64,000 nucleotides of DNA from Leucobacter exalbidus (GCF_017834145.1 NZ_JAFIDA010000001.1:434001-498000), one strand, 5' to 3'. Positions 16,805-27,019 are shown, counted from the first letter of the stretch. Notes: generated from the sequence alone by a model not told the origin. Translations and numbers: made by a program.

Positions 16805-17020
16805 TCATTCACCGTTGAATGAAAACTCATTCTCGGCTAATGCTGCCTCGAGAATACGTATCGCTTTCGGACCGACCCCGTGTAGCTTCAATAGCTCCAA
16901 ACGCGTAAGCATTGAAACCTGCTCCAGGGTTGAGACAGCAGTCCCCTTCAACGCTGCAGTGGCAGGTTTCCCAATATTGGGAAACACACACTCCACCCGA
17001 GGGGCTTCGCTGCTAGTCAT
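16805..17020 (-). CDS. Small helix-hairpin-helix protein
   Basis: A 71-residue protein with two HhH-like turns: FPNIGKPATAAL near residue 14 and LLKLHGVGPKAIRILEAAL near residue 43. This matches a family of small HhH DNA-binding-like proteins resembling the RNA polymerase alpha C-terminal domain. Complete; cytoplasmic. It lies 18 bp downstream of the unknown gene ending at 17039 and upstream of the interrupted VOC gene, all on the minus strand. Shine-Dalgarno weak. Confidence 0.75.
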   Translation of the reverse strand: MTSSEAPRVECVFPNIGKPATAALKGTAVSTLEQVSMLTRLELLKLHGVGPKAIRILEAALAENEFSFNGE

Positions 17021-17038
17021 GATCTAATTGAGTGTGAG

Positions 17039-17269
17039 CTAGCTTAGCCGCTCGAGCAGAATCTCCCTGGCGCGTGCCTCGACAACAGCGATGTCGATCC
17101 CGTCTACATTCAGATCAAGATCGAACGCAGCCGCCGCTGCTTGATCGGCGTCATTTACGCCCAACTCCATCGCCCGGTCTGCCGCGGCTAGGGAGACCTG
17201 CTCGGAAGCGGCGTCCATTACGGCCTTCATGATGTCTCCGGCGTCGAAGTCTGAACTCATATCGAACAT
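17039..17269 (-). CDS. Hypothetical acidic protein, 76 residues
   Basis: I do not recognise the family. The protein (MFDMSSDFDAGDIMKAV...REILLERLS) is acidic, alanine-rich and predicted mostly helical. The ATG at 17269 follows GGCAGGA at about 6 bases; a longer frame starting at 17368 would begin inside the glnA1 terminator and is unlikely. It appears to form a small minus-strand unit with the HhH gene. Confidence 0.55.
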   Translation of the reverse strand: MFDMSSDFDAGDIMKAVMDAASEQVSLAAADRAMELGVNDADQAAAAAFDLDLNVDGIDIAVVEARAREILLERLS

Positions 17270-17350
17270 CAATATCCTGCCTCTGCGTTTATACGATGCA
17301 GCGACCAAACCAATTACTGGCACGGGGTCGCCGATTATGGGTAAAACTAA

Positions 17351-17396
17351 GTCCGCACGTGCTGTCATTGCTTTCGCAACGACAGCACGTGCGGAC
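17351..17396 (-). terminator. glnA1 terminator
   Basis: Perfect 16-bp stem GTCCGCACGTGCTGTC and complement; the 14-nt loop can extend the helix (TTGC/GCAA). On the minus strand it is followed by TTAGTTTTA, consistent with intrinsic termination of glnA1. Confidence 0.88.
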
Positions 17397-17441
17397 CAAG
17401 GTTGTGGTGATCAGTTCGTGCCGATCACCGGTTTGTATGGC

Positions 17442-18866
17442 TTAGATCCCGTAGTAGAGCTCGAACTCGTACGGGTGCGGGCGCAGCGCCATCGGAGCGA
17501 TCTCGGTCTCGCGCTTCATCGTCACCCAGGTCTCAATGAGCTCCTCGGTGAACACGTCACCCTCGAGCAAGAACTGGTGATCGAGCTCGAGTGCCCGCAG
17601 CGCCTCTTCGAGCGATGCGGGTACCTGAGGAATGTTCTTAGCCTCCTCGGGGGGAAGCTCGTAGAGATCCTTATCAATCGGATCCATCGGCTCAATGCGG
17701 TTACGAATACCGTCGAGGCCGGCCATCAGCTGAGCAGCGAAGGCGAGGTACGGGTTACCCGATGCATCGGGTGCACGGAACTCGATGCGCTTGGCCTTGG
17801 GGTTCGAGCCGGTGAGCGGAATGCGTACGGCGGCCGAGCGGTTACCTGCCGAGTAGGCGAGGTTGACCGGTGCTTCGTAGCCCTTGACCAAGCGACGGTA
17901 GCTGTTAATGGTGGGGTTCGTGAACGCGAGCAGCGCGGGTGCGTGGTGCAGAATGCCACCGATGTACCAGCGGGCCAGATCTGACAGACCGGCGTAACCG
18001 TTCTCGTCGTAGAACAGCGGCTCGCCGTCCTGCCACAGTGACATGTGGGTGTGCATGCCTGAACCGTTGTCACCGAACACGGGCTTGGGCATAAACGTTG
18101 CCGTCTTGCCCCACATGTCGGCCGTGTTCTTGACGATGTACTTGAACTTCAGCACGTCATCTGCCGCGCACACCATCGTGTTGAAGCGGTAGTTGATCTC
18201 GGCCTGGCCGGGGGCGCCCACCTCGTGGTGTGCACGCTCGAGAATCAGACCGGCTTCGATCAGGCGCAGCGAGATGTCGTCGCGCAGATCGGCCTGCTTG
18301 TCGGTGGGGGAGACGGGGAAGTAGCCGCCCTTTTCGCGGGTGGTGTACCCGGGGTTGCCGCCCTCCATCTTGCGGCCCGAGTTCCAAGCTGCCTCTTCTG
18401 AGTCAATCTCGTAGAAGGTGCGGCGAGGGGTGGTCTCGTAACGCACCGAGTCGAGAATGTAGAACTCGGCCTCGGGAGCGAAGAAGGCCGTATCGGCGAT
18501 GCCGGTCGAAGCGAGGAAACGCTCGGCCTTCTTCGCAACCTGACGGGGATCCTTTGCGTAGATCTCACCCGTGCGGGGGTTGAAGATGTCACACACGACG
18601 ATCAGGGTGCGCTCGGCACGGAACTGATCGATGTAGCAGGTGCTGGGATCGGGAATCAGCTGCATGTCTGATTCTGCGATGCTTGCGAAGCCAGCGATCG
18701 ACGAACCGTCAAACATCTGACCGATTTCAAAGAAATCAAGGTCAGCTGCCGAAGCCGGGATGTTGAAGTGCTGCTGCACGCCCGGAAGATCGGTGAAACG
18801 GATGTCGACGAACTTGACGTCCGTCTCCTTAATGAAGTCGATGACTTCCTGGGGATTCTTGAACAT
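17442..18866 (-). CDS. glnA: Glutamine synthetase type I, GlnA1 (adenylylation-regulated)
   Basis: A 474-residue GSI-beta, the main ammonium-assimilating enzyme. Motifs include [36 protein letters not shown] near residue 263 and NRSAAVRIP. The adenylylation loop [17 protein letters not shown] is intact, with the target Tyr402, so GlnE encoded 3.7 kb away should control it. I chose the ATG at 18866, which follows GAGGAG at 4 bases; an upstream in-frame ATG at 18878 overlaps that Shine-Dalgarno. A GlnR-type box lies 64-101 bp upstream, and a strong terminator follows. Confidence 0.97.
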   Translation of the reverse strand: MFKNPQEVIDFIKETDVKFVDIRFTDLPGVQQHFNIPASAADLDFFEIGQMFDGSSIAGFASIAESDMQLIPDPSTCYIDQFRAERTLIVVCDIFNPRTGEIYAKDPRQVAKKAERFLASTGIADTAFFAPEAEFYILDSVRYETTPRRTFYEIDSEEAAWNSGRKMEGGNPGYTTREKGGYFPVSPTDKQADLRDDISLRLIEAGLILERAHHEVGAPGQAEINYRFNTMVCAADDVLKFKYIVKNTADMWGKTATFMPKPVFGDNGSGMHTHMSLWQDGEPLFYDENGYAGLSDLARWYIGGILHHAPALLAFTNPTINSYRRLVKGYEAPVNLAYSAGNRSAAVRIPLTGSNPKAKRIEFRAPDASGNPYLAFAAQLMAGLDGIRNRIEPMDPIDKDLYELPPEEAKNIPQVPASLEEALRALELDHQFLLEGDVFTEELIETWVTMKRETEIAPMALRPHPYEFELYYGI

Positions 18867-18929
18867 GCTGCTCCTCATTGCTGATGCGCCGAACGGTATC
18901 GCTCGTTAGCACCAGCTTACGCGAATCGC

Positions 18930-18967
18930 ATTTCACCACCATGAGAAGTATGTTTCGCGTGTGTTAC
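18930..18967 (-). promoter_or_regulatory. Candidate GlnR double box upstream of glnA1
   Basis: Read on the minus strand: GTAAC-N6-GAAAC (18967-18952), a 6-bp gap, then CTCAT-N6-GAAAT (18945-18930). The first half-pair matches the actinobacterial GlnR consensus gTnAC-n6-GaAAC fully; the second is partial. The arrangement with 6-bp spacing equals the a/b site organisation known for glnA in Streptomyces. GlnR itself is not in this window. Confidence 0.7.
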
Positions 18968-18975
18968 AGATGCGA

Positions 18976-19404
18976 TTACGCGCGAATCAGTACAGTCCCA
19001 GCGATTTTGTCGTGGAAGCCACGCTCATCTGAGTCCCATACCGCAACCGGTATGACGAGGCAGAGCAGCACCGTGCGCACGAGGGGGCGCCAGATCCCCA
19101 CCCAGCCGCCGGCGATCGGCAGTACGCGCATGCCCAACAGGCGGTGCCCGATGGAGCCACCGATAGTGGGGATGAAGATGATTTGCATGCCGGCAAAAAT
19201 GGCGAGCTGCCACCATGCTGCGTACGGGCCGCCAATCAACAGGTAGGCGGGCAATGAGGCAAGCGCCCAGTCGATCGCGATGGCGGCGAAGCGCCGACCA
19301 ATGCGACCAACTGAGCGCTGACCCTCTGCGGGGAGGCCGAGGCGTTCGCCCGGCCACTCACTGGGAGCGAGGTCCCCAAATTTCTGCGGTTGTGATTTCG
19401 ACAT
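18976..19404 (-). CDS. RDD family membrane protein
   Basis: A 142-residue RDD protein: RFAAIAIDWALASLPAYLL (first helix), a second helix near residues 60-80, the loop SIGHRLLGMRV, and a last helix VRTVLLCLVIPVAVW. The arginine and two aspartates that name the family are represented by R-x6-D in the first segment. Function unknown. It lies 3 bp downstream of the DUF4191 gene, upstream of glnA1 on the same strand. Confidence 0.87.
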   Translation of the reverse strand: MSKSQPQKFGDLAPSEWPGERLGLPAEGQRSVGRIGRRFAAIAIDWALASLPAYLLIGGPYAAWWQLAIFAGMQIIFIPTIGGSIGHRLLGMRVLPIAGGWVGIWRPLVRTVLLCLVIPVAVWDSDERGFHDKIAGTVLIRA

Positions 19405-19407
19405 TGC

Positions 19408-20100
19408 TTAGCGGGGCCGCTGCGAACGAACCTTGTTGGGGTCCATTCCCTTGGGGATCCCCACGGGAGTGCCCTGCAGCGATGCGAGGCGGTTGAACAC
19501 GGCCGCGATCTCGTTGCGGTTCAAGGCGGGCTTGAGCTTCACGAGCGACTTCGAGAGCTTGGCGAGGGGGATGCCGTCGCCATCGGGGCCGACGTACAGG
19601 TGCACGACGGTGACGCCCGAAAGCGCGCGCTTCACCTTGCGCTCTTCATCAGAAGCCATGCGCTGCGTGCGCTGGCGTGAGCCCTCTGAGATCAGCACGA
19701 CGCCGCCGCGACCGATGACGCGGTAGACCGCATCCTGGTTGCGGTTGATGGCGACGGGAACCTCTGAGCCACGCCATGAGCGACGCAAGGCGCTCTGTAC
19801 TACGGCGCCCACAGCGCCCGGGCGACCCTCGATCTGGTCGTACGCCACCTTTTCGGCGCGGCGACCCAGCACGATCATGACGAGCAGAATGCCCACCAAG
19901 ATGCCCGTGACGGGCCACAGGATCCAGCTGAACCACACGCTACCGGGCAGCAGCAGCGCGAGCAGCACAGCCACCACAATGGGGCCGAGGAAGCACGCGA
20001 GCAATGCCAACGGCAGGTTTCGATCATGAACCTTGGTGGTCCGATAGACCTCGATCATCTGCTTAATGCGACCGGGACGCTTCGCCTTCTTTTCTGCCAT
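19408..20100 (-). CDS. DUF4191 family membrane protein
   Basis: A 230-residue actinobacterial DUF4191 protein with a basic N-terminus, two membrane helices (about residues 29-50 and 56-78) and a cytoplasmic domain containing GRPGAVGAVVQSALRRSW. Always found next to lipoyl/E2-related genes and glnA in this group; function unknown. First gene of a DUF4191-RDD unit that may read into glnA1. Confidence 0.9.
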   Translation of the reverse strand: MAEKKAKRPGRIKQMIEVYRTTKVHDRNLPLALLACFLGPIVVAVLLALLLPGSVWFSWILWPVTGILVGILLVMIVLGRRAEKVAYDQIEGRPGAVGAVVQSALRRSWRGSEVPVAINRNQDAVYRVIGRGGVVLISEGSRQRTQRMASDEERKVKRALSGVTVVHLYVGPDGDGIPLAKLSKSLVKLKPALNRNEIAAVFNRLASLQGTPVGIPKGMDPNKVRSQRPR

Positions 20101-20259
20101 ACCTACCAGAATATCCCCTCTTGCTCAGTGCCGCGCACACAGCGTGCGTTGTCGGGCGCTGTTCGCTCACAGCGCCCCGATTTTGCCCCGGATCATCGAC
20201 TTATTCACATCCCGCACTATCTGGTTGTTTCGCGCCGAAGAACGGGGCATCGTGAAGGG

Positions 20260-20733
20260 ATGATTCCGAGAGATTCGCCACCGCCCGCAGGCCGCACCGC
20301 CGGTGCCGCCGCGATGTTGGCCGATCGGCTCGAACGGTTTTGTGCCCGCGGCATTGGCTACCGCAGTTTGGGGGTGTGCCGCGAACCGGGCGTGAGCGTC
20401 GCGGCGCACGAACGACTTGGGCACGACGCGGGCTGCGCGACGCTCGGCGTGCCGCGCCGCGCGATTGTGATCACGCTCGGCATGTGGGATCGGGTGGGAG
20501 CTACACCGCTGCTATTGGAAGCGATCGATGAGGCGATCACTTCGCTTGCCGAGGCAGGGGCTGCGCGACGCACGGGGGAGTGGAATGCGCAGTTGGCGAG
20601 TGAGTGTGTGGCGTTCGCGATCCGGAGCAAAATTACGCCGAGCCCCAGCGAGCAGGCCGCCCCAACACCGCCGCTAGAAAACACAGCGGCCGCGATGTCC
20701 CGAAGGAAATCGCGGCCGCAGGTGAGGAGGTAA
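20260..20733 (+). CDS. Hypothetical protein, 157 residues
   Basis: I do not recognise the family. The frame from ATG 20260 has typical high-GC codon use (MLADRLERFCARGIGYRSLG..., later VITLGMWDRVGATPLL) and a helical middle part. GAAGGG abuts the ATG, so the start is uncertain. The last ~20 codons run through the terminator hairpin of the convergent sucB gene, which suggests that the true 3' end is unusual or that the frame is fortuitous. Confidence 0.4.
   Translation: MIPRDSPPPAGRTAGAAAMLADRLERFCARGIGYRSLGVCREPGVSVAAHERLGHDAGCATLGVPRRAIVITLGMWDRVGATPLLLEAIDEAITSLAEAGAARRTGEWNAQLASECVAFAIRSKITPSPSEQAAPTPPLENTAAAMSRRKSRPQVRR
20686..20719 (-). terminator. sucB terminator
   Basis: Perfect 11-bp stem GCGGCCGCGAT and complement with a 12-nt loop; on the minus strand it is followed by TGTGTTTTCT. 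It ends the lpd-sucB transcript. Confidence 0.85.
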
Positions 20734-20753
20734 AAACCACCTGGGTGAATCAA

Positions 20754-22439
20754 TTACATTCCGAGGTCGCCCTCGAAGTCGCCAGCCTCGAGGCGCGCGC
20801 GCACCTGGCTGAGGAACCGTGCTGCGTCTGCGCCATCAACGATGCGGTGATCGTACGACAGTGCGAGGTAGACGGTGGAGTGGATTGCCACGCTGTCGCC
20901 CTCGGGAGTCGAAACCACAACGGGCTTCTTCACGACGGCGCCGGTGCCCAAAATGGCCACCTGCGGCAGGAACACGAGCGGCGTGTCGAACAGTGCGCCA
21001 CGTGAGCCGGTGTTCGTCAGCGTGAACGTGCCACCGCTGAGTTCGTCGGGCCTCAGCTTGTTGTCGCGCGTGCGTGCAGCGAGATCAGCGATCTCACCCG
21101 AGATCTGAGCGAGGTTCTTCTCGCCAGCGTCACGCAGTACGGGCGTCAGCAGGCCACGCTCGGTGTCAACAGCAATGCTGATGTTCTCGTGATCGGGGTA
21201 GCTGATCGAGTCACCCTCGACCGTCGCGTTGACGATCGGGTAGGTGCGCAGCGCCTCAGCGGCCGCCAGAGCGAAGAACGGCAGGAAGGAAAGCTTCGAG
21301 CCGGTCTTGGCGAGGAACTCGTCCTTCTTGGCCTGGCGAAGCTTGGCCACGCGAGTGACGTCAACCTCAACCACGGTGGTCAGCTGTGCGGTGCTCTGCA
21401 GTGACTGCACAGCGCGCTCAGCGATGACCTTACGCAGGCGGCTCATCTTGACCGAGGTGCCGCGCAGCGGTGAAACCTCAAGCGGAGCCTTGGCCTTCGC
21501 GGCGGGAGCAGCAGCCGCGGCGGCGGGAACTGCAGCAGCGAGCACATCTTCCTTGCGGATGCGACCGCCCACGCCGGTGCCGGTGACCTTCTCGAGGTCG
21601 ACGCCGCGCTCGTTTGCAAGCTTGCGCACGATCGGGGTGACGTAGGTGGCGTTGCTTGCGTCAGCTGCGGGAGCAGCCACAACCGGTGCGGCGGCCGGAG
21701 CCGGAGCAGCGGGGGCAGCAGCAGGCGCTACAGCAGCGGGTGCCGGGGCAGCCACGGGAGCAGGGGCTACAACGGGTGCGGGAGCCGCAACCGGGGCAGC
21801 GGGGGCTGCAACAGGAGCTGCGGGCGCAGCCGGAGCTGCCGAGCCGATGCGTGCGAGCACGCCGCCGACCTCAACCGTGTCGTCTTCCTGCACCATGATC
21901 GCCTGAACGATGCCGGCGATGGGCGACGGAACCTCGGTGTCAACCTTGTCGGTCGAAACCTCGAGCAGCGGCTCATCGACCTCAATCGAATCGCCAACCT
22001 CCTTCAGCCAGCGCGTGACGGTGCCCTCGGTGATGCTCTCGCCCAGTGAGGGGAGAACAACATCCTGGCCATCGCCTGCGGGGGCAGCGGCTGCCTCAGC
22101 AACCGGTGCAGCAGGAGCTGCCGGTGCGGCAACGGGAGCTGCGGGGGCAGCTACGGGCTCAGCAACCGGTGCGGCTGCGGGAGCCGCGGGGGCTGCCGAC
22201 GTGCCATCACCGATGCGTGCCAGCTCAGCGCCAACCTCAGCGGTCTCGTCTTCTTCTACAAAGATTGCTTCGAGCACGCCAGCTACGGGCGAGGGGATCT
22301 CGGTGTCGACCTTGTCGGTCGAGACCTCGAGCAGCGGCTCGTCAATCTCAACCGTGTCGCCAATGTTCTTCAACCAGCGGGTGACCGTTCCTTCAGTCAC
22401 ACTCTCACCCAGTGCGGGGAGGACTACCGATTCACTCAT
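20754..22439 (-). CDS. sucB: Dihydrolipoamide acyltransferase (E2) with two lipoyl domains
   Basis: A 561-residue E2 subunit. Two lipoyl domains (residues ~1-78 and ~123-200) each carry the lipoylation motif TDKVDTE. Very Ala/Pro-rich linkers follow each, then the peripheral-subunit-binding domain ([15 protein letters not shown], near residue 267) and the catalytic domain ending in the active-site motif [13 protein letters not shown]. It is usually annotated as SucB, but in actinobacteria this protein often serves as the shared E2 of pyruvate and 2-oxoglutarate dehydrogenases, because their SucA carries its own acyltransferase domain. Second gene after lpd. Confidence 0.92.
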   Translation of the reverse strand: MSESVVLPALGESVTEGTVTRWLKNIGDTVEIDEPLLEVSTDKVDTEIPSPVAGVLEAIFVEEDETAEVGAELARIGDGTSAAPAAPAAAPVAEPVAAPAAPVAAPAAPAAPVAEAAAAPAGDGQDVVLPSLGESITEGTVTRWLKEVGDSIEVDEPLLEVSTDKVDTEVPSPIAGIVQAIMVQEDDTVEVGGVLARIGSAAPAAPAAPVAAPAAPVAAPAPVVAPAPVAAPAPAAVAPAAAPAAPAPAAAPVVAAPAADASNATYVTPIVRKLANERGVDLEKVTGTGVGGRIRKEDVLAAAVPAAAAAAPAAKAKAPLEVSPLRGTSVKMSRLRKVIAERAVQSLQSTAQLTTVVEVDVTRVAKLRQAKKDEFLAKTGSKLSFLPFFALAAAEALRTYPIVNATVEGDSISYPDHENISIAVDTERGLLTPVLRDAGEKNLAQISGEIADLAARTRDNKLRPDELSGGTFTLTNTGSRGALFDTPLVFLPQVAILGTGAVVKKPVVVSTPEGDSVAIHSTVYLALSYDHRIVDGADAARFLSQVRARLEAGDFEGDLGM

Positions 22440-22477
22440 CGTGTATATCTCCGTTCGTTCTTTAAATCTCTGGGCGA

Positions 22478-23851
22478 TTAAATCGCGTGCAGCGGCTTGC
22501 CAGCGAGCTTCAGCATCGCTTCGCCAATGGTTTCGTTCTGCGTCGGGTGGCCGTGAATCAACGGTGCCACATCCTCGGGGTATGCTTCCCAGTTCACGAT
22601 GAGCTGAGCTTCGCCAACGAGTTCACCGACGCGTGCGCCGATCATGTGCACACCGACCACGGGGCCGTTGTTGACGCGCACAGCCTTGACTGAACCCGAA
22701 GTGCCCAGGATGGAGCTCTTGGCGTTACCGGCGAGGTTGTACTCGTACGCGGTGACGTTGTCTGCGCCGAACTTCTCCTTGGCCTTCGCCTCGGTGAGGC
22801 CGACCGACGCGATCTCGGGGTCACAGTAGGTGACCTTCGGGATGTTGACGTCTTCGACGATCACCGGGTTGAGGCCAGCAATCTCTTCTGCCACGAAGAT
22901 GCCCTGCTGGTAGCCGCGGTGTGCAAGCTGCAGGCCAGGAACGATGTCGCCCACGGCGTAGACGCCGGGAACGTTGGTGGCGAGGCGCTCGTTCGCGAGC
23001 ACGAAGCCGCGATCCATCGCGACGCCAACCTCTTCGAAGCCAGCACCCTGGGTGGCCGGGCCACGGCCCACGGCGACGAGCAAGTAGTCAGCGTTGAGCT
23101 GCGTACCGTCTTCGAGCGTGACGGTGACGCTCGAGGCGTCCTGCGTGACCGACTGGAAACGCACGCCGATCTTGAAGCCGATGCCGCGTTTCTTGAAGGC
23201 ACGCTCGAGCTGCTTTGACACAGACTCTTCCTCGTTGGGCACGAGGTGGGGCAGGCCCTCAACGATGGTGACGTCGGCACCGAATGAACGCCAGACGCTG
23301 GCGAACTCAACGCCGATCACGCCGCCGCCCAAGATGATGACCTTGCTCGGAATCTCTTCGAGCTCGAGTGCGTGCTCGCTCGTGATGACGCGGCCGCCAA
23401 TCTCGAGGCCGGGGAGTGAGCGAGAGTACGAACCGGTGGCGAGCACCACGTTCTTACCGATGATGCGGTCTGCGCCTACCTGCACGGTGTTGGGGGCGAT
23501 GAGCTTGCCCAAGCCGTCAATCACGGTGATGCCGTTGGCCTTCAAGAGTCCCTGCAGGCCCTTGTGCTTTCCGGCAACGAGCGTGTTGCGGTAGTTGTTG
23601 ACCTGCGCGATGTCGATGCCGGCGACGCTCGAAAGCACACCGTACTTCTCGCCCTCGCGCGCAACGTCGGCAATCTCTGCGGAGTGCAGCAGTGCCTTGG
23701 TGGGCACGCAGCCACGGTGCAGGCAGGTGCCTCCGAGCTTGTCTTTCTCAATGACAGCTGCGGTCATACCCAGCTGCGTAGCGCGGATAGCGGTTGCGTA
23801 ACCCGCGCTTCCTCCGCCCAGGACGACAATGTCAAACTGCTGATCGGCCAA
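22478..23851 (-). CDS. lpdA: Dihydrolipoyl dehydrogenase (E3)
   Basis: A 457-residue flavoprotein disulfide reductase that re-oxidises the lipoyl groups of E2 with NAD+. FAD motif [19 protein letters not shown] at the N-terminus, redox-active [18 protein letters not shown] motif [13 protein letters not shown], and the C-terminal catalytic [10 protein letters not shown] chose the TTG at 23851 because it follows GAGGGAG at 7 bases and gives the family N-terminus ([12 protein letters not shown]); a longer frame upstream has no ribosome site. It is 38 bp upstream of sucB, so they form an E3-E2 operon. Confidence 0.95.
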   Translation of the reverse strand: MADQQFDIVVLGGGSAGYATAIRATQLGMTAAVIEKDKLGGTCLHRGCVPTKALLHSAEIADVAREGEKYGVLSSVAGIDIAQVNNYRNTLVAGKHKGLQGLLKANGITVIDGLGKLIAPNTVQVGADRIIGKNVVLATGSYSRSLPGLEIGGRVITSEHALELEEIPSKVIILGGGVIGVEFASVWRSFGADVTIVEGLPHLVPNEEESVSKQLERAFKKRGIGFKIGVRFQSVTQDASSVTVTLEDGTQLNADYLLVAVGRGPATQGAGFEEVGVAMDRGFVLANERLATNVPGVYAVGDIVPGLQLAHRGYQQGIFVAEEIAGLNPVIVEDVNIPKVTYCDPEIASVGLTEAKAKEKFGADNVTAYEYNLAGNAKSSILGTSGSVKAVRVNNGPVVGVHMIGARVGELVGEAQLIVNWEAYPEDVAPLIHGHPTQNETIGEAMLKLAGKPLHAI

Positions 23852-24089
23852 GTGGGATCTCCCTCGGTGTGTTCGCATGTAAAAGGGCGCCCGATAAGGG
23901 CGCACGGTGACTAGCCTACACCCGCATGAGGAGTGCTGAGGGATGCACTCGCGGTGCCCGTCGCGAGCATTTGCGCACAGGTGTCGTCGCCGCCCCAATA
24001 TGGGGGCCCGGGGCACCCCCGCTGAGGGTTTCGCTCACGGCGTCACCACAACGGGCCCGATCCGGAGCCGCTGTTCATAGGATGGATAT

Positions 24090-25070
24090 GTGAGCGATTC
24101 AATCTTTTCTGCAGAGTACGCCGATAGGCGCGCCCAGGTGCCCCGTGGCATCCCACTGATTGTTGCGCTGCAAGGGCTCAGCGACGCCGGGGGAGCGATT
24201 TCGCAACTCGAGGAGTATCTGTGGGAGCGGTGCAAGCCCGAGGTGATCGTGCGGTTCAACACCGATCTGTTGCTCGATTACCGATCAAGGCGCCCGGTCA
24301 TCACCTTCGAGAACGACCACTTCACCGATTATGAGCCTGAAGAGCTCACCCTGAGCCTCGCGCACGATGAGCTCGGCAGCCCCTTCCTGCTGCTGAGCGG
24401 GTTCGAGCCCGATTACCGCTGGGAACTGTTCATCGACACGGTGCTGCTGCTCGTGCACGAGTTCGAGGTCTCGATCACGGCGTGGAGCCATGCGATCCCG
24501 ATGCCGGTGCCACACACGCGCCCCATTTCGATGACGGTGAGTGGTTCGCGCGAGGATCTCATTGAGGCGCGTTCGGCGTGGCGCCCCAACACGAAGCTCT
24601 CGGCTTCTGCGGCGCACGTGCTCGAATACCGACTGCACTCGCTGGGCGAGGAGGTCGCGGGCCTCGCGCTTTTGATTCCGCACTACCTCGCGAGCACCGA
24701 ATACCCCGAGGCGCTGTATGCCGCCCTCGACGGGCTGATGGCGGCCACCGGGCTGATCTTTGCCACCGATGATGTGCGGGCCCGGGCGCGCACGTTCACC
24801 GAGCAGGTAGACGCCCAGATCAGTGAGAATCACGAGTCCCTCGAGATGGTGCGCACGCTCGAGAAGCGCTACGACACCTATATGGAAGATCACGAGACGC
24901 GCTCGCCCCTGATCAGCGACGATGGCTCACTGCCCAGCGCCGATCAAATCGCGAGCGAGCTCGAACGATTCTTGGCGCAGCAGCGGGGCCCGGGTGATTT
25001 TGGGTACCCCGAGGCCCCGGGTGACCCGGGCCCTGATTCTGACGAAGCTGCTCCGGATCACGGCGAGTAG
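24090..25070 (+). CDS. PAC2 family protein (proteasome-assembly-chaperone-like)
   Basis: A 326-residue PAC2-fold protein. Family features are LIVALQGLSDAGGAISQLE near residue 23 and a large alpha/beta domain; the last ~45 residues are a Gly/Pro/Asp-rich tail (PGDPGPDSDEA) that looks disordered. Actinobacterial PAC2 proteins are usually encoded beside the primary sigma factor, as here; their role is unknown and this lineage need not have a proteasome. GTG start 24090 preceded by AGGATGG. Confidence 0.88.
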   Translation: MSDSIFSAEYADRRAQVPRGIPLIVALQGLSDAGGAISQLEEYLWERCKPEVIVRFNTDLLLDYRSRRPVITFENDHFTDYEPEELTLSLAHDELGSPFLLLSGFEPDYRWELFIDTVLLLVHEFEVSITAWSHAIPMPVPHTRPISMTVSGSREDLIEARSAWRPNTKLSASAAHVLEYRLHSLGEEVAGLALLIPHYLASTEYPEALYAALDGLMAATGLIFATDDVRARARTFTEQVDAQISENHESLEMVRTLEKRYDTYMEDHETRSPLISDDGSLPSADQIASELERFLAQQRGPGDFGYPEAPGDPGPDSDEAAPDHGE

Positions 25071-25267
25071 CACGATTGGCCCTTCCGTGCCGGCGGCTCA
25101 CGTGGTAAAACACACAGGCGCGATCGTGCAATAATGGAGGGGCTAGCCCATCCAAGTTTGCGTTGAGGTCCCCTATCGGACCGAAGCAGGCTTGACATGG
25201 GTTTTCATGCTGTGAGCACTCGCCCGTTTGGTGACACAGCCCCATTCCGACACAGAGAGGCGGCTGC

Positions 25268-26689
25268 GTGGCAACTGCATCCACCCCCACTACTCGCTCG
25301 ACCTCGGCCAAGACTGCTCAGTCTGCCGCGGAGGATGCCGCAGAGGTGAAGGACGACACAGCGGCGGCGCCAAAGGCGACCGCTAAGAAGACGACCACTA
25401 CGAAGACCGCCACCGCCGCGAAGACCACGGCGACGAAGACTGCGGCCGCCAAGGCCACAGCTACGAAGGCTACGGCCACCAAGGCGGCTACGACGAAGGC
25501 AGCGGCTACTAAGGCCGCAACCACGAAGGCGGCAGCGACCAAGGCTGCTGCTGCAAAGAAGGCCGCTGAAGCTGCCGAGGTAGCACCCGCTGCCAAGAAG
25601 AAGACTTCGAGGAAGAAGTCATCTGACGCGATTGATTACAGCGCCATCGCAGCAGAAGAAGAGCCCGTCGAGGTTGAGAAGCCTGCCGCGACCGTCACCG
25701 AACCGCTGCCCACCGGCGCAATTGTGCTGAAGGCCAGCGAAGAAGAAGACGTACCGACCTACACGACCGCCATCCCCGGCGCGACTGCAGACCCGGTAAA
25801 GGACTACCTGAAGCAGATCGGTAAGGTCGCACTGCTGAACGCGGCCGAAGAGGTCGAGCTCGCTATGCGTATCGAGGCGGGCCTGTTTGCCGCTGAGAAG
25901 CTCGGCACCGAAAAGGGTCTGCCCAAGAAGCTTGAGCGCGAGCTCAAGTGGGTTGCCCGTGACGGCCAGCGTGCCAAGAGCCACCTGCTGGGCGCCAACC
26001 TGCGCCTCGTGGTGTCGCTTGCGAAGCGCTACACCGGCCGCGGCATGCAGTTCCTTGACCTGATCCAGGAAGGTAATCTGGGCCTGATCCGTGCCGTCGA
26101 GAAGTTCGACTACACCAAGGGCTTCAAGTTCTCGACCTACGCCACCTGGTGGATCCGTCAGGCCATCACGCGCGCTATGGCTGACCAGGCCCGCACGATC
26201 CGTATTCCCGTGCACATGGTCGAGGTCATCAACAAGCTCGCCCGCGTGCAGCGTCAGATGCTGCAGGATCTGGGCCGCGAGCCCACTCCTGAAGAGCTGA
26301 GCCGCGAGCTCGACATGACCCCTGAAAAGGTCGTCGAGGTGCAGAAGTACGGCCGCGAGCCCATCTCACTGCACACCCCGCTGGGCGAAGACGGTGACAG
26401 CGAGTTCGGTGACCTCATTGAGGACACCGAGGCGATTGTTCCCGCCGACGCTGTGGGCTTCACGATGCTGCAGCAGCAGCTCGAGCAGCTGCTTGATTCG
26501 CTGTCTGAGCGCGAAGCCGGCGTGATCCGCATGCGCTTTGGCCTCGGTGACGGCATGCCGAAGACCCTCGACCAGATTGGCGACACGTTCGGGGTTACCC
26601 GCGAGCGCATCCGTCAGATCGAGTCGAAGACGATGGCGAAGCTGCGCCACCCGTCGCGGTCGCAGCAGCTGCGCGACTACCTCGAGTAA
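25268..26689 (+). CDS. sigA: Primary RNA polymerase sigma factor
   Basis: A 473-residue group 1 sigma-70. Region 1.2 ([16 protein letters not shown]), region 2 ([20 protein letters not shown], then [14 protein letters not shown]), region 3 and region 4.2 with the HTH ([18 protein letters not shown]) are intact. The N-terminal ~120 residues are a Lys/Ala/Thr-rich tail built from five-residue repeats ([10 protein letters not shown]), like a histone-H1 tail; this replaces region 1.1. GTG start following AGAGAGGCGG. A 21-bp perfect hairpin follows the stop. Confidence 0.97.
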   Translation: MATASTPTTRSTSAKTAQSAAEDAAEVKDDTAAAPKATAKKTTTTKTATAAKTTATKTAAAKATATKATATKAATTKAAATKAATTKAAATKAAAAKKAAEAAEVAPAAKKKTSRKKSSDAIDYSAIAAEEEPVEVEKPAATVTEPLPTGAIVLKASEEEDVPTYTTAIPGATADPVKDYLKQIGKVALLNAAEEVELAMRIEAGLFAAEKLGTEKGLPKKLERELKWVARDGQRAKSHLLGANLRLVVSLAKRYTGRGMQFLDLIQEGNLGLIRAVEKFDYTKGFKFSTYATWWIRQAITRAMADQARTIRIPVHMVEVINKLARVQRQMLQDLGREPTPEELSRELDMTPEKVVEVQKYGREPISLHTPLGEDGDSEFGDLIEDTEAIVPADAVGFTMLQQQLEQLLDSLSEREAGVIRMRFGLGDGMPKTLDQIGDTFGVTRERIRQIESKTMAKLRHPSRSQQLRDYLE

Positions 26690-26698
26690 ATCGACAGT

Positions 26699-26744
26699 CC
26701 AATAGGTAAGGCCCCGGGAGTGATCCCGGGGCCTTACCTATTGG
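26699..26744. terminator. Bidirectional terminator between sigA and the DUF7455 gene
   Basis: A 21-bp uninterrupted stem (CCAATAGGTAAGGCCCCGGG plus one A, and complement) with a GTGA tetraloop. Serves both convergent genes. No T-run is needed at this stability. Confidence 0.9.
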
Positions 26745-26797
26745 TTCGCCAGCTGCGTGGTCGCAATCTGCGAGGTGCGCGCGCTGGCCCAGCTGGG

Positions 26798-27019
26798 CTA
26801 TGCGCCGAGCTTGTGGCTCTCGTCGTGCCAGGCTTCAGCCATGGGCTTCAGCTTCGCCTCGTGCTTGTTTGCGTGGTGGGCGCAGAACAGTAGTTCGCTG
26901 CCGCCAAGCGCAACTCGCACGTACGCCTGTGCACCACAGCTGTCGCAGCGATCCAGCGACGTGAGTGGGCGATCAGTGGCCTGAGTGTCAGTCGCGAGGT
27001 CATGCTCGATAGTCGACAT
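26798..27019 (-). CDS. DUF7455 small zinc-ribbon protein
   Basis: A 73-residue protein with DRCDSCGAQAYVRV near residue 23 and FCAHHANKHEAKL near residue 45, giving a CxxC plus C/H set able to bind one zinc. This is the actinobacterial DUF7455 protein normally found next to the primary sigma factor. ATG at 27019 follows GGGAGGACGAG. Function unknown; the location suggests a role linked to transcription, which is inference. Confidence 0.88.
   Translation of the reverse strand: MSTIEHDLATDTQATDRPLTSLDRCDSCGAQAYVRVALGGSELLFCAHHANKHEAKLKPMAEAWHDESHKLGA

Noticed and set aside
21660-22200. Tandem DNA repeats in the minus-strand sucB gene as a separate element
   Set aside because: They encode the Ala/Pro linkers between lipoyl and subunit-binding domains, a normal feature of E2 proteins.
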